Shown: in pieces, positions 7,356 through 17,137 of the stretch | Numbering within the stretch: the first letter of the stretch is position 1 | Layout: the number at the start of each line of letters is the position of its first letter | Assembly (NCBI GenBank): GCA_902547295.1 | Contig: CACCNJ010000004.1 | Coordinates: 23,902 to 87,901 of the forward strand | DNA length: 64,000 nt | Source of the DNA: an uncultured SAR86 cluster bacterium | Lineage (GTDB): Bacteria > Pseudomonadota > Gammaproteobacteria > Magnimaribacterales > D2472 | Direction: 5' to 3' | Made by a program: the position numbers and the translations under genes | Notes under the pieces: generated by a model | What the model was told of the DNA's origin: nothing | Databases searched by the model: none | What the model saw: only the letters and a program-made list of their open reading frames with translations

Positions 7356-10300
7356 CTAATAGCTCATTTATATTTTGTCTTCTAATCTCAGAGTTTAATT
7401 CATGATACTTATAAATAAATTTATTATTTGAATTAATTTGATATTTTTGAGGCTTATCTTGAGCAAGGCTAACTAATTTATTTAAATGTTCGTCTTTTAT
7501 ATCATTTGTTAATTCAAAATTTGTATTTTTTTCATTTGACTTAATACACTTAATTCCAGTGTTCAATACTTTCAAATAAAATCTTTTGTTATCAATTAAA
7601 TTTTTGGTTTCAATTGGTATCTTTCCGCATCTGTCCCTAAGATTAGTATTTAAAGTTTTTAAATCTTTTAAAGTTAAAAGTTCATCAAGTTTTTTATAAA
7701 TTTTTAATCGCTCAAGAGGTGAGGGTAAATAATCTTCACTAATATATGCAGAATCATAGAAATTTATCTCTATATCCTTCTTAATTGATTCTTTAGTCTC
7801 TTTCTGAGAATTTATTGCATCTTTTAGCATCGATAAATACAAAGATAATCCAATGTTATCTATGTGACCACTTTGTTTATCTCCTAACATTTCTCCTCCA
7901 CCTCTAAGTTCAAGATCTTCTTCTGCTATTAAAAATCCTTCTCCAAGATTAGAGTGTCTAATTATTGAATCCAATCTATTTCTAGAAAGTTTTGGTATTT
8001 CCAATGTTGGTATTAAAAAATAGCAATAACCTTGTTTCTCTGACCTCCCAACTCTTCCTCTTAGTTGGTGAAGTTGTGATAGTCCAAAATTATGTGAGTT
8101 GATAATTACTATTGTATTAGCATTAGGTATATCAAGACCCATCTCGATAATAGTTGTGCAAATTAATCCGTCTATCTCACCATTTTTAAACTCATGCATC
8201 ACTTTTTTTATTTCTTTTTTTGAAAGTCTTCCGTGAGCAATCGATACGTTAAAATCAGGTAACAAATTATTAATTTCTTTTTTTATGTTTTCCATTTTAT
8301 CTATATCATTTTGAACAATAAAACATTGACCACCCCTTACTTTTTCTCTTGTTAGAGCCTCTTTAAGAAGTTGTGAGGTTTGTATTTTTAAAAATGATTT
8401 TATGTTAATTCTATTTGTTGGTGGAGTTTGTAGAAAAGAAAAATCTTTTAAGCCCGAAAACACAAGATTCATTGTTCTTGGGATAGGGGTTGCTGATAAG
8501 TAAAGCACATGAACATTTGATTGCTTATCTTTAATGAAGTTTTTTTGTTTAATACCAAATTTATGTTCTTCATCAATTATTAATAGACCGGTATTCTCAT
8601 AATTAATACTATTATTAAAAACAATATGAGTAGCAATTAAGATATCAGTTTTGTTTGAATTAAAATTATTAATTATATGTTCTTTTTTTTTATTTGATGT
8701 ATGTCTATTTAACTTATTTATAGATACTGGAAAATTCTCAAATCTTTTAATAAATGAATCATAATGTTGATCGCAAAGTACTGTACTCGGTGTAATAATA
8801 ATTACTTGTTTGTTAGATGATACTGCGATAAATGCTGCTCGCATTGCAACTTCTGTTTTTCCAAATCCTACATCTCCACATAAAACACGATTCATTGGCT
8901 TTATAAGAGAAAGGTCTTTTTTTATAGATAGAATAGATTCAATTTGATCTGGTGTTTCGTTATATGGAAATTCTTTTTCAAAATTTAAAAATAAATCTTT
9001 ATCTGCCTTTAAACTTGATGAATTTGCATTATTCCTTCTTGATTCAATATCTAATATTTCAGCTGCGTGATCAATAACTCTTTTATTTGCTTTTGATTTT
9101 TTAATAGACCACTTGTTTGATGAAAGTGAATCAATTTTAATATTGATGTTGTTATTTTTATGATAATTTGAAATCTTATTAATATTTCTCAGTGGAACAT
9201 ATAAAACTTCATTTTTGTCATATGTTATTTTTATATATTCACTTAATTTTTTATTAGCTTCTACAACTTCCAATCCCTCATATATACCTAAACCATAATC
9301 CTCATGAACTACTAAGTCTCCGATCTGAAAAAGTTTTGATAAAGTATCTTTTTTTTGCGAATTAGCGTTTGATGAATCTATTTTAAATTCTGATTTATCA
9401 ATATATTCTTTATGAAAAACAAGTATATTTTTATCTGCAATATTGATTGGTCTTACAATATCACCATGTATTAATGAAACGTCTTTTTTGATCTCACCAA
9501 TATTTTTAATTCTTATTGTTTCGGTTTTATATTTTTCTTTTAATTTCTCAATTTCTGAAGGTACAGATGACATTAATACTATTTTTTTACCAGCGAATTT
9601 ATGTTTTTGGATTGCTTCTTCAACCTTTTTAAATGATTCAAATGAATAATCAATTTCATTAGCATCAATTTTTTTGATTGATTCAGTAAAATTTATTACA
9701 TCTTCACAATTTAAGAATAAATCTGATGGTTTAATTAATGGTCTGCTAGAGTCATGAGATTCATCCTCATACCTGTTTTCAATTAGATGATTATATTTAT
9801 TTATGCTGTTATTCAAGTCATGATATTTAATATAGTCATAGTTATTAAATATCTCTATAAAGGTTGATGTTTTTTCAAAAAAAAATGGAAAATATATCTC
9901 AATACCTTCTGCTACTTCATTATTTTTTATTTTTTGAAATAATGAACAATATCTTTCATCTATATCTGTAAAATATTCTCGCCATTTTTTAATGAATGAC
10001 GAAACCTTCGAATCATCTAGGCTAAATAAACTTCCTTTAGAAATTGAAAATTGCTCAATATTTTTTATTGATAATTGTGATTCAATTTCAAATAGTCTTA
10101 TAGATTCAATATGATCATCAAATATTTCAATTCTTAACGGGTTTTTATAAATAGGTGAAAAAATATCAATAATTCCTCCTCTTAATGAATACTCATTAAT
10201 ATTCTCTACATTCGTTTTCTTTTGATAATTCAAGGATTCAACAATTTTTATAATACTATCAATAGGTAGCTTATCGTTTAGGGAAAATGTCTCTTCAGAC

Positions 10301-10626
10301 TTAAAAAAGTATCTATCTGGGAATATTTCAAATAAATTTCTTACCGAGCTAATTAAAATATGCTTTTCTTTATTTCTGTTGTTTATTAGTTGAAATCTCT
10401 GTTTAGTTATTTCTTCTGGAATTGAAAAATGATCATACGGAAGAATATCGTTCTCAGGAAAGAGTAGGATTGGCTTATTTTCAATTAAAATTGAAAGCTC
10501 ATTAAAAATATACTTTGATTCAGTATTGTCCTTTGTAATAAGACAGAAAGAATTCGAAGATTTATCAAAATATTTCTTAATAGAATATGCATAATTTTGA
10601 TATTTATTTTGTTTATTTTTAGTCAT
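7342..10626 (-). CDS. mfd: Transcription-repair coupling factor
   Basis: Mfd is an ATP-dependent translocase that removes stalled RNA polymerase at lesions and recruits UvrA. The 1094 aa are slightly short of E. coli (1148). Residues 1-330 are the UvrB-like module. An RNA polymerase-interacting (CarD-like) domain starts near 430 (FQIGDLVVHEDYGLGIYEG). The helicase part has Walker A GDVGFGKTE near 582-590, the DEEH box near 684 and SATPIPRTMN. The C-terminal TRCF domain follows. It diverges from the acyl-CoA dehydrogenase genes over 62 bp and shares a palindromic -10 region with them; the csiV-like gene overlaps its end. Confidence 0.97.
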   Translation of the reverse strand: MTKNKQNKYQNYAYSIKKYFDKSSNSFCLITKDNTESKYIFNELSILIENKPILLFPENDILPYDHFSIPEEITKQRFQLINNRNKEKHILISSVRNLFEIFPDRYFFKSEETFSLNDKLPIDSIIKIVESLNYQKKTNVENINEYSLRGGIIDIFSPIYKNPLRIEIFDDHIESIRLFEIESQLSIKNIEQFSISKGSLFSLDDSKVSSFIKKWREYFTDIDERYCSLFQKIKNNEVAEGIEIYFPFFFEKTSTFIEIFNNYDYIKYHDLNNSINKYNHLIENRYEDESHDSSRPLIKPSDLFLNCEDVINFTESIKKIDANEIDYSFESFKKVEEAIQKHKFAGKKIVLMSSVPSEIEKLKEKYKTETIRIKNIGEIKKDVSLIHGDIVRPINIADKNILVFHKEYIDKSEFKIDSSNANSQKKDTLSKLFQIGDLVVHEDYGLGIYEGLEVVEANKKLSEYIKITYDKNEVLYVPLRNINKISNYHKNNNINIKIDSLSSNKWSIKKSKANKRVIDHAAEILDIESRRNNANSSSLKADKDLFLNFEKEFPYNETPDQIESILSIKKDLSLIKPMNRVLCGDVGFGKTEVAMRAAFIAVSSNKQVIIITPSTVLCDQHYDSFIKRFENFPVSINKLNRHTSNKKKEHIINNFNSNKTDILIATHIVFNNSINYENTGLLIIDEEHKFGIKQKNFIKDKQSNVHVLYLSATPIPRTMNLVFSGLKDFSFLQTPPTNRINIKSFLKIQTSQLLKEALTREKVRGGQCFIVQNDIDKMENIKKEINNLLPDFNVSIAHGRLSKKEIKKVMHEFKNGEIDGLICTTIIEMGLDIPNANTIVIINSHNFGLSQLHQLRGRVGRSEKQGYCYFLIPTLEIPKLSRNRLDSIIRHSNLGEGFLIAEEDLELRGGGEMLGDKQSGHIDNIGLSLYLSMLKDAINSQKETKESIKKDIEINFYDSAYISEDYLPSPLERLKIYKKLDELLTLKDLKTLNTNLRDRCGKIPIETKNLIDNKRFYLKVLNTGIKCIKSNEKNTNFELTNDIKDEHLNKLVSLAQDKPQKYQINSNNKFIYKYHELNSEIRRQNINELLDEIF

Positions 10627-10633
10627 CTAGTTG

Positions 10634-10641
10634 TGTATAAT
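10634..10641. promoter_or_regulatory. Overlapping divergent -10 elements (mfd / acyl-CoA dehydrogenase)
   Basis: TATAAT on the plus strand (10636-10641) would start a transcript about 40 nt ahead of the dehydrogenase ATG at 10689. On the minus strand the same bases read TATACA, ending 7 nt before the mfd ATG at 10626. One AT-rich core can therefore serve both directions, with a leaderless or near-leaderless mfd mRNA. This is a pattern reading only; no good -35 boxes were found. Confidence 0.4.
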
Positions 10642-10688
10642 GAGGACCTTATTCTATCAATCAAATTTAATATATAAAGAAAAAAAAT

Positions 10689-11870
10689 ATGGATATAAAC
10701 TTTAGTAAAGAAGATATTGCTTTTAGAGATGAAGTTAGAGATTGGTTAGCTAACGATTATCCAAAGCATGTAAAAGAAAAAACTGATGCTGGTATTACAA
10801 TTAGTAAAGAAGATTTAATAGATTTTCATAAGGCATTATCAAATAAAGGCTGGATGGGCTATAACTGGCCTGTTGAGTATGGTGGAACTGGTTGGTCAGC
10901 TTCGAAATTATATATTTTTAATAAAGAGCTTGGTTTAGCTGGATGTCCACCAATTCTCCCTTTTGGTGTTGGTATGGTTGGTCCTGTAATTTACACGTTT
11001 GGTAATGATGAACAAAAAGAAAGATTTTTGCCTGATATACTCAATTTTAATACATGGTGGTGTCAGGGTTACTCTGAGCCAGGTTCAGGCTCAGATTTAG
11101 CTTCATTAAAAACAAAAGCTGTTTTAAGAAATGATCTTGATGAAGATTACTATGTTGTAAATGGATCTAAGACATGGACAACATTAGCTCAGAATGCTGA
11201 CTGGATATTCTGTTTAGTTAGAACAGACAACAGTGGCATTAAGCAAGAAGGAATTTCATTTCTACTTATCGATATGAAATCACCAGGAATTGAGGTTAAA
11301 CCAATAATAACTATTGACGGTGATCATGAAGTTAACTCAGTATTTTTTACTGACGTTAAAGTGCCAGCAAAAAATCTAATAGGTGAAGAGGGTAAAGGAT
11401 GGACATACGCCAAATTCTTACTAGCGCATGAAAGATTTGGTATTGCTGGTGTAGGAGCTTCTATGAGACAGCTTAATAGATTAAAAGAGATAATCTCTAA
11501 ACTTGATAATTCTGATCTACAAAAAAAGGTTAATGAGCTTGAGGTTGCATTATCAGCAATTGAAATCACAGAATTGAGACTTCTATCAGCTCTTGAAAAC
11601 GGTGGTCATCCTGGAGCTGAATCATCAATATTAAAAATTAAAGGAACTGAAATGCAACAAGCCTTATCAGAACTATTTGTAGAAGCATCAGGAGAATATG
11701 CTTTAATGTATCCAGGACCACATGGGTATGAAAATAATGATAAACCTGCTGGTCCAGATTATGCTGCTGAAGGCTTGTCTGGATTTTTAAATCTTAGAAA
11801 AACATCTATATATGGTGGAAGTAATGAAATTCAAAAAAATATCTTGTCCAAGTTTGTATTGGGTGTTTAA
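10689..11870 (+). CDS. Acyl-CoA dehydrogenase, larger partner
   Basis: This FAD enzyme oxidises the alpha-beta bond of an acyl-CoA. The 393 aa show the usual three-part fold: an N-terminal helical part (NFSKEDIAFRDEVRDWL), the middle beta domain with WWCQGYSEPGSGSDLASL and WTTLAQNADWIFCLVRT, and a C-terminal helical domain ending YGGSNEIQKNILSKFVLG. A second, smaller dehydrogenase starts 4 bp downstream. Such tandem unequal pairs form alpha2-beta2 enzymes acting on bulky (for example steroid or branched) acyl-CoAs in actinobacteria. That precedent makes a heteromer likely here, but the substrate is unknown. The pair sits between mfd and gap. Confidence 0.9.
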   Translation: MDINFSKEDIAFRDEVRDWLANDYPKHVKEKTDAGITISKEDLIDFHKALSNKGWMGYNWPVEYGGTGWSASKLYIFNKELGLAGCPPILPFGVGMVGPVIYTFGNDEQKERFLPDILNFNTWWCQGYSEPGSGSDLASLKTKAVLRNDLDEDYYVVNGSKTWTTLAQNADWIFCLVRTDNSGIKQEGISFLLIDMKSPGIEVKPIITIDGDHEVNSVFFTDVKVPAKNLIGEEGKGWTYAKFLLAHERFGIAGVGASMRQLNRLKEIISKLDNSDLQKKVNELEVALSAIEITELRLLSALENGGHPGAESSILKIKGTEMQQALSELFVEASGEYALMYPGPHGYENNDKPAGPDYAAEGLSGFLNLRKTSIYGGSNEIQKNILSKFVLGV

Positions 11871-11873
11871 TTA

Positions 11874-12965
11874 ATGAATCTCGATTATAACGATGAACAA
11901 AATATGCTGCGAGAGCAGATTCAAAAATTTTGTGAATCTGAATATGATTTTTATAAACGAGAAGAAATAGTTAAATCATCAAATGATTTTGATGAAAATG
12001 TATGGAATTTGTTTGCTGAACAAGGATGGCTGTCAATGCCATTTTCAGAACAGTCTGGTGGCCTTGGTTTTGGTCCAATTGAATTATCAATTTTGTTTGA
12101 AGAATTTGGAAAAGCGCTTGTAATAGAGCCATATCTATCAACTGTTGTTCTCTCCGGAACATTGTTAGATAAATCAACATTTTCTGAAAAGAATGACTTG
12201 ATTGAAAAAATTTGTACAGGATCTATACATATTTCACTCGCTTATGCTGAAGTTGATAATGGATATGATTATTTAAATCCAAGCACAACTTTAGATTCAA
12301 AATTTGTTATGAATGGTACTAAAACATTAGTTCTTAATGGATCTAACGCTGAAAAAATTATTGTAACTTGCACTAATGACGATACTTTAAATATTGTTGT
12401 ACTAGATGCAAATACACCTGGCGTTTCAATTAATTCATTTTCAACAGTAGACGGTCAATCATGCTCAGAAATTTCTTTTGAAAATGTTAAATTAGATAAA
12501 TCAAATATTATTGCTATTGGTAATGATGCTGAAAACTTATTAAAAGAAACAATCAATCTTGCTACTTTATGTATATGCGCAGAGGCTGTTGGTTGCATGG
12601 AGTCTTGTTATCATAAGACATTAGAATATACAAAAGGCAGAGAGCAATTTGGTCAACCCATATCTGGTTTTCAAGTTTTACAGCATAGGATGGTCGATAT
12701 GTTTATTGAGTCAGAACTAGCAAAATCACTATTAATAAAAGCAATGTTAGAAGTTAATAATAGGTCTGATGAAATGTATAAACATGTTTCTGCACTTAAA
12801 TCGTATGTTGGTAAATCTGGAAAACTTTCAGCTAAAGAAGCTGTTCAACTTCATGGAGGTATGGGGGTTAGTGAGGAAATGATGATTGGACATTATCTTA
12901 AAAAAATGATTTCAATTGATGCATTATTTGGAAATGCTGACTATCATCTTAAAACTTTTTCCTGA
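11874..12965 (+). CDS. Acyl-CoA dehydrogenase, smaller partner
   Basis: The second acyl-CoA dehydrogenase of the pair has 363 aa and begins 4 bp after the first. N-terminal DYNDEQNMLREQIQKF and LAEQGW-like segments, the C-terminal GREQFGQPISGFQVLQHRM block and LHGGMGVSEEMMIGHYLKK are all family hallmarks. The middle domain is more diverged than in its partner. It lacks the SEPGSGSDL-type motif (SLAYAEVDNGYDYLN stands there), as in the non-canonical subunits of heterotetrameric dehydrogenases. I infer an obligate complex with the upstream gene product. The gap gene starts 42 bp downstream with its own -10 element. Confidence 0.87.
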   Translation: MNLDYNDEQNMLREQIQKFCESEYDFYKREEIVKSSNDFDENVWNLFAEQGWLSMPFSEQSGGLGFGPIELSILFEEFGKALVIEPYLSTVVLSGTLLDKSTFSEKNDLIEKICTGSIHISLAYAEVDNGYDYLNPSTTLDSKFVMNGTKTLVLNGSNAEKIIVTCTNDDTLNIVVLDANTPGVSINSFSTVDGQSCSEISFENVKLDKSNIIAIGNDAENLLKETINLATLCICAEAVGCMESCYHKTLEYTKGREQFGQPISGFQVLQHRMVDMFIESELAKSLLIKAMLEVNNRSDEMYKHVSALKSYVGKSGKLSAKEAVQLHGGMGVSEEMMIGHYLKKMISIDALFGNADYHLKTFS

Positions 12966-12995
12966 TACTTTATTTAGGTATTTCATTAAACGATT

Positions 12996-13001
12996 TATAA
13001 T
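12996..13001 (+). promoter_or_regulatory. -10 hexamer immediately upstream of gap
   Basis: TATAAT ends 6 nt before the gap ATG at 13008, so the predicted start point coincides with the start codon. No Shine-Dalgarno precedes the ATG. A poor -35 (TTTAGG) is 17 bp upstream. Confidence 0.5.
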
Positions 13002-13007
13002 CAGATC

Positions 13008-14510
13008 ATGAGTGATAATAGGGATATCAATCTTCAGTCTACTAAAAGACAAAAAAGGATCTTACCTGAAGATTCTTTTGGTGATTGGAAATGGAGAGAA
13101 GGTCTTGCAGAGCTTATGGTTCCAATTATTGGTTCTCTATATAGAAATGGCATTAATATACTAATTTACGGAAAATCCCTGGTAAATGAATCTCCAGTTG
13201 CAATAATGAAAGCACATCGCTTTGCTAGACAGTCTGATAATAACGAACTCAGTGAATTAGAAACTTATCCAATACTTAAATATATAGAAACTTTAGATTT
13301 ATCTGACTGCGAAATTGATGTAGGTGAAATAGCAGTTAAATGTCCATTTTTTGAAGATATAAAAAATGACGATTCTAACATAGGTGATTATATTGATGCT
13401 GAACTTGAATCTGTAATAAATAAGAAATCAAATAGGCCTTCTGAACCTGCAAACATAGTCTTGTATGGCTTTGGAAGGATTGGAAGACTTGTTGCAAGAA
13501 TGATGACACAAACTACAGGACCAGGTAATTATTTTAAACTAAGAGCTATTGTCATTAGAAAAGCTACAGATGACGATATATTTAAACGAGCAAGCTTGTT
13601 AACGAAAGATTCTGTTCATGGGCCTTTTGATGGAACAGTAAGAGTTGATGAAGAAAACTCAAGTTTAGTAATCAATGGAAATCCTGTTAAGGTTATTTAC
13701 GCCTCAGGTCCTGATAAAGTTAAATATTCAGATCATGGCATTAATGATCCAGTTGTAATTGATAATACTGGTATTTGGAGAGATGAAGAAGCATTATCTG
13801 TTCATATTAAATCAGGAGCCTTAAAGGTAATCTTAACTGCTCCTGCAAATGGAGATATCAAAAATATTGTTTACGGAATAAATGATTCAATTCTTGAAGA
13901 AAATGATCATCTTATATCTGCTGCATCATGTACAACAAATGCGATTGTTCCTGTGCTTAAAACCATTAATGATGAGTTTAAAATTAATGGAGGCCATATT
14001 GAAACTGTTCACGCATATACAAATGATCAAAATCTAATCGATAACTTTCATAAGAAAGACAGAAGAGGAAGAGGTGCTCCACTTAACATGGTTATAACTT
14101 CAACTGGAGCTGTAAATGCAGTAGCAAAAGCTTTACCAGAACTTAAAGGGAAACTTACTGGTAATGCTATTCGTGTGCCAACTCCTAATGTTAGTCTTGC
14201 AATATTATCGTTGGAATTAGATAAAAAAGTTAGTGTTGAAATAGTTAATGATTATCTTAGATCGATGGCTTTTCACTCTGAATATAGAGAAATAATTGGA
14301 TTTGTTAACTCATCTGAGGTCGTTTCTACTGATTTTTATTCGTCACCATTTGCTACTGTAATTGACTCTCAGGCTACTATAACTAATGACAAAAGAGTAA
14401 CTCTTTATTGTTGGTACGATAATGAATATGGCTATACTAAACAAGTTATAAACTTAGCAAAGAAAGTAGCTAAAATTAATCTACCTAGATTACCTAAACC
14501 AATTAGCTAA
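13008..14510 (+). CDS. gap: Glyceraldehyde-3-phosphate dehydrogenase, N-terminally extended type
   Basis: The enzyme interconverts glyceraldehyde-3-phosphate and 1,3-bisphosphoglycerate. At 500 aa it is about 150 longer than GapA. The Rossmann motif NIVLYGFGRIGRLVARM starts only near residue 147, the catalytic cysteine is in AASCTTNAIVP, and the substrate-binding GAVNAVAKALPELKGKLTG and YDNEYGY blocks are present. The N-terminal 145 residues (KWREGLAELMVPIIGSLYRNGINILIYG region) belong to the extended gammaproteobacterial subtype found next to mfd and nqr in Pseudomonas, as I recall. Whether it works in glycolysis or gluconeogenesis is not clear. A hairpin terminator follows. Confidence 0.92.
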   Translation: MSDNRDINLQSTKRQKRILPEDSFGDWKWREGLAELMVPIIGSLYRNGINILIYGKSLVNESPVAIMKAHRFARQSDNNELSELETYPILKYIETLDLSDCEIDVGEIAVKCPFFEDIKNDDSNIGDYIDAELESVINKKSNRPSEPANIVLYGFGRIGRLVARMMTQTTGPGNYFKLRAIVIRKATDDDIFKRASLLTKDSVHGPFDGTVRVDEENSSLVINGNPVKVIYASGPDKVKYSDHGINDPVVIDNTGIWRDEEALSVHIKSGALKVILTAPANGDIKNIVYGINDSILEENDHLISAASCTTNAIVPVLKTINDEFKINGGHIETVHAYTNDQNLIDNFHKKDRRGRGAPLNMVITSTGAVNAVAKALPELKGKLTGNAIRVPTPNVSLAILSLELDKKVSVEIVNDYLRSMAFHSEYREIIGFVNSSEVVSTDFYSSPFATVIDSQATITNDKRVTLYCWYDNEYGYTKQVINLAKKVAKINLPRLPKPIS

Positions 14511-14514
14511 AAAC

Positions 14515-14557
14515 ATAGAATCCTAGGCGCTTTAGCCTTATAATTCTATTGTTTTTT
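14515..14557 (+). terminator. Rho-independent terminator after gap
   Basis: An ATAGAAT arm (14515-14521) pairs with ATTCTAT (14543-14549), with an inner AGGC/GCCT stem and a 6-nt loop. A run of T follows at 14552-14557. It separates gap from the nqr operon. Confidence 0.6.
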
Positions 14558-14594
14558 ATTGTTTCAAACGTAACTTTATAAAGGCACACAAAAA

Positions 14595-15911
14595 GTGATA
14601 AAAATATCAAAAGGTCTTGATTTACCAATATCAGGCTCGCCCGTAAATACAATCTCTGACGAACCTAAAGTTTCGTCTGTAGCTTTATTGTCTAATGATT
14701 TTATTGGTATGAAACCAACCATGCTAGTGAAAGAAGGAGAAACTGTTAAAGCTGGTCAAAAAATTTTTGAAGATAAAAAAAATAATGGAGTTTATTTTAC
14801 TTCTCCAGCAGGTGGTATTGTTAAGGATATAAATAGAGGAGATAAAAGAAGATTTTTATCAATCGAAATAGACATAAAAGATACTGAAAAATTTGTTAAT
14901 TTTGATATGGATGACTCAGTTGATCAAATTAAAGATTGTCTTATTGATTCTGGTTTATGGAATGCTTTTAGAACTAGGCCCTTCAATAGGACACCTGGCA
15001 TAAATGAAATTCCTGATGCTGTCTTTATTAACTGCTGTGATTCAAATCCTCTTTCTATAGATCCGTATGAAATAATATTGCTTAACAAAAACGAGTTTGA
15101 TGAAGGACTTAATGTTTTAACAGACTTCTTTAGATGTAATATTAATCTCTGTTATCAAAATGACAATTTTGATACATCTATTGAAAAGATAAACTACTAT
15201 CAATTCAAAGGCCCACATCCTTCAGGACTATCAAGTACTCACATTTCTAAAATTTATCCAGTGAATTTAAATAGAAAAGTTTGGACAATCAATTATCAAG
15301 ATATTATTTCAATTGGATACCTTAAGCAAAATAAAGAAATTAGAACTTCAAAATATATTTCTTTAGCTGGTCCTTTAGTTTATGAACCATCGCTGATAAA
15401 GGTAAGAATCGGAGGAAACATTGACGAAATAACTGCAGGTAAAATTGAACCGAATTCAAGGATTATATCTGGTTCTGTTCTTCATGGTCATCAATCTGAA
15501 GGAGTCATGAACTATCTTGGATATTACGATTCTCAAATATCTGTTATTGCAGATGAAGTTAATAATATTTTTATGAATTGGCTTATGCCAGGTTCATCAT
15601 TACATTCAAAATTAAATGTTTTTTTATCATCATTTATAAAACCGGAAAAATTTACTTTTAATACTTCTATTGGTGGCGGTAATAGGGCCATAGTTCCAAT
15701 TTCATCATACGAAGAAGTAATTCCAATGGATATTTTAGTAACACAACTTTTGAAAGCACTAGTCGTCTCAGATATAGATATGGCTATAGATTTAGGTATG
15801 TTAGAGCTAGTGCCAGAAGATTTGGCATTATGTTCATATGTATGTCCTAGTAAATATGATTATTCATCGATATTAATGGATAACCTCAACAAACTTTATT
15901 TAGAATCATGA
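14595..15911 (+). CDS. nqrA: Na+-translocating NADH:quinone reductase subunit A
   Basis: NqrA is the peripheral cytoplasmic subunit of the sodium-pumping NADH:ubiquinone oxidoreductase and takes part in quinone binding. It has 438 aa and starts with GTG (MIKISKGLDLPISGSP, exactly the family start). An AAGG at 14581-14584 is 10 nt upstream and TATAAA lies at 14577-14582. Conserved features include the GLWNAFRTRPFNRTP block, the GPHPSGLSSTHI motif and IRTSKYISLAGP. It is the first gene of the nqrABCDEF operon and overlaps nqrB by 4 bp. Confidence 0.95.
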   Translation: MIKISKGLDLPISGSPVNTISDEPKVSSVALLSNDFIGMKPTMLVKEGETVKAGQKIFEDKKNNGVYFTSPAGGIVKDINRGDKRRFLSIEIDIKDTEKFVNFDMDDSVDQIKDCLIDSGLWNAFRTRPFNRTPGINEIPDAVFINCCDSNPLSIDPYEIILLNKNEFDEGLNVLTDFFRCNINLCYQNDNFDTSIEKINYYQFKGPHPSGLSSTHISKIYPVNLNRKVWTINYQDIISIGYLKQNKEIRTSKYISLAGPLVYEPSLIKVRIGGNIDEITAGKIEPNSRIISGSVLHGHQSEGVMNYLGYYDSQISVIADEVNNIFMNWLMPGSSLHSKLNVFLSSFIKPEKFTFNTSIGGGNRAIVPISSYEEVIPMDILVTQLLKALVVSDIDMAIDLGMLELVPEDLALCSYVCPSKYDYSSILMDNLNKLYLES

Positions 15912-17137
15912 AAATTTTAAGAAATTATCTTGATAATATAAAACCAAATTTTGTAAGTGATGGTAAGCACGTTAAGTGGTTCCCATTATTTGATGCTATT
16001 GAAAATTTATTTTTCTCTTATGGTAAAAAAACAAAAAATCCAATCCATGTAAGAGATGCTGTTGATATTCAAAAAGTAATGGTTACCGTATGGTTAGCAA
16101 CATTTCCAGCTATGTTTTTTGGTATGTATAATCTTGGTGCGAACTCTCTTGAATATTTAGAATCAATCAATCAACAAAATACTGGAGATTGGCATCATTA
16201 TTTTGTCAGTATAGTTGGATATGATTCAAGTAGTTTTCTAAGCAAGCTTTGGTTTGGTGCGTGTTATTTTCTGCCAATATACTTTGTTGTTTTTACAGTT
16301 GGGATTGCTTGGGAGGCTTTATTTGCAATTGTTAGAAAACATGAAATAAATGAAGGAGCTTTTGTTTCTACAGTTCTTTTTGCTCTCAGTTGTCCACCTG
16401 ATATTCCTCTTTGGCAAGCTGCTATGGGTATTTCATTTGGACTTGTTATAGGAAAAGAAATATTTGGTGGAACTGGTAAAAATTTCTTAAATCCTGCACT
16501 TACTGGCCGAGCATTTTTATACTTTGCTTATCCTGCACAGATATCTGGGGATAAGGTATGGGTTGCAGGCATTTCCGACTACAACATAATTCCTGAGGGT
16601 TATAGTGGAGCAACAGCCTTGGGAGTAGCTGCTGAAAGTGGTATGGCTGGAATAACTAACTCCTATACATGGATGGATGCATTTCTTGGGAACATTCCTG
16701 GTTCAGTAGGTGAAACATCCATTATTGCTATATTGATCGGATTAGCAGTTTTATTAATTACTAAAGTTGCATCTTATAGAATTGTATTAGGAACTTTTGT
16801 TGGAATGATATTAATGTCATCTCTATTAAATATAGTTGGTTCTGATTCAAATCCAATGTTTGCTATTCCTTGGTATTGGCATGCTGTTATTGGAAGTTTT
16901 GCTTTTGGTTTGGTATTTATGGCAACAGAGCCAGTTTCAGGTTCAGGAACTAATACTGGAAGATGGATATATGGAATTGTAATTGGAGTTACAGTGATTT
17001 TAATTCGTGTTATTAATCCAGCGTTCCCTGAAGGCATGATGTTAGCAATTTTATTTGCAAATTTATTAGCACCTGTTATTGACCATATGGTTGTTATGTC
17101 TAATATAAAAAGAAGAAAGGCTTTATATAATGAATGA
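15908..17137 (+). CDS. nqrB: Na+-NQR subunit B
   Basis: NqrB is an integral membrane subunit carrying covalent FMN and riboflavin and forms part of the Na+ path. The 409 aa contain many membrane helices. The FMN attachment motif SGAT is seen in EGYSGATALGVAAE, where the threonine is the flavinylation site. GKNFLNPALTGRAFLYFAYP and the C-terminal FMATEPVSGSGTNTGRWIYG are strongly conserved. It overlaps nqrA by 4 bp and nqrC by 8 bp. The apbE gene downstream of the operon encodes the enzyme that would attach the FMN. Confidence 0.96.
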   Translation: MKILRNYLDNIKPNFVSDGKHVKWFPLFDAIENLFFSYGKKTKNPIHVRDAVDIQKVMVTVWLATFPAMFFGMYNLGANSLEYLESINQQNTGDWHHYFVSIVGYDSSSFLSKLWFGACYFLPIYFVVFTVGIAWEALFAIVRKHEINEGAFVSTVLFALSCPPDIPLWQAAMGISFGLVIGKEIFGGTGKNFLNPALTGRAFLYFAYPAQISGDKVWVAGISDYNIIPEGYSGATALGVAAESGMAGITNSYTWMDAFLGNIPGSVGETSIIAILIGLAVLLITKVASYRIVLGTFVGMILMSSLLNIVGSDSNPMFAIPWYWHAVIGSFAFGLVFMATEPVSGSGTNTGRWIYGIVIGVTVILIRVINPAFPEGMMLAILFANLLAPVIDHMVVMSNIKRRKALYNE

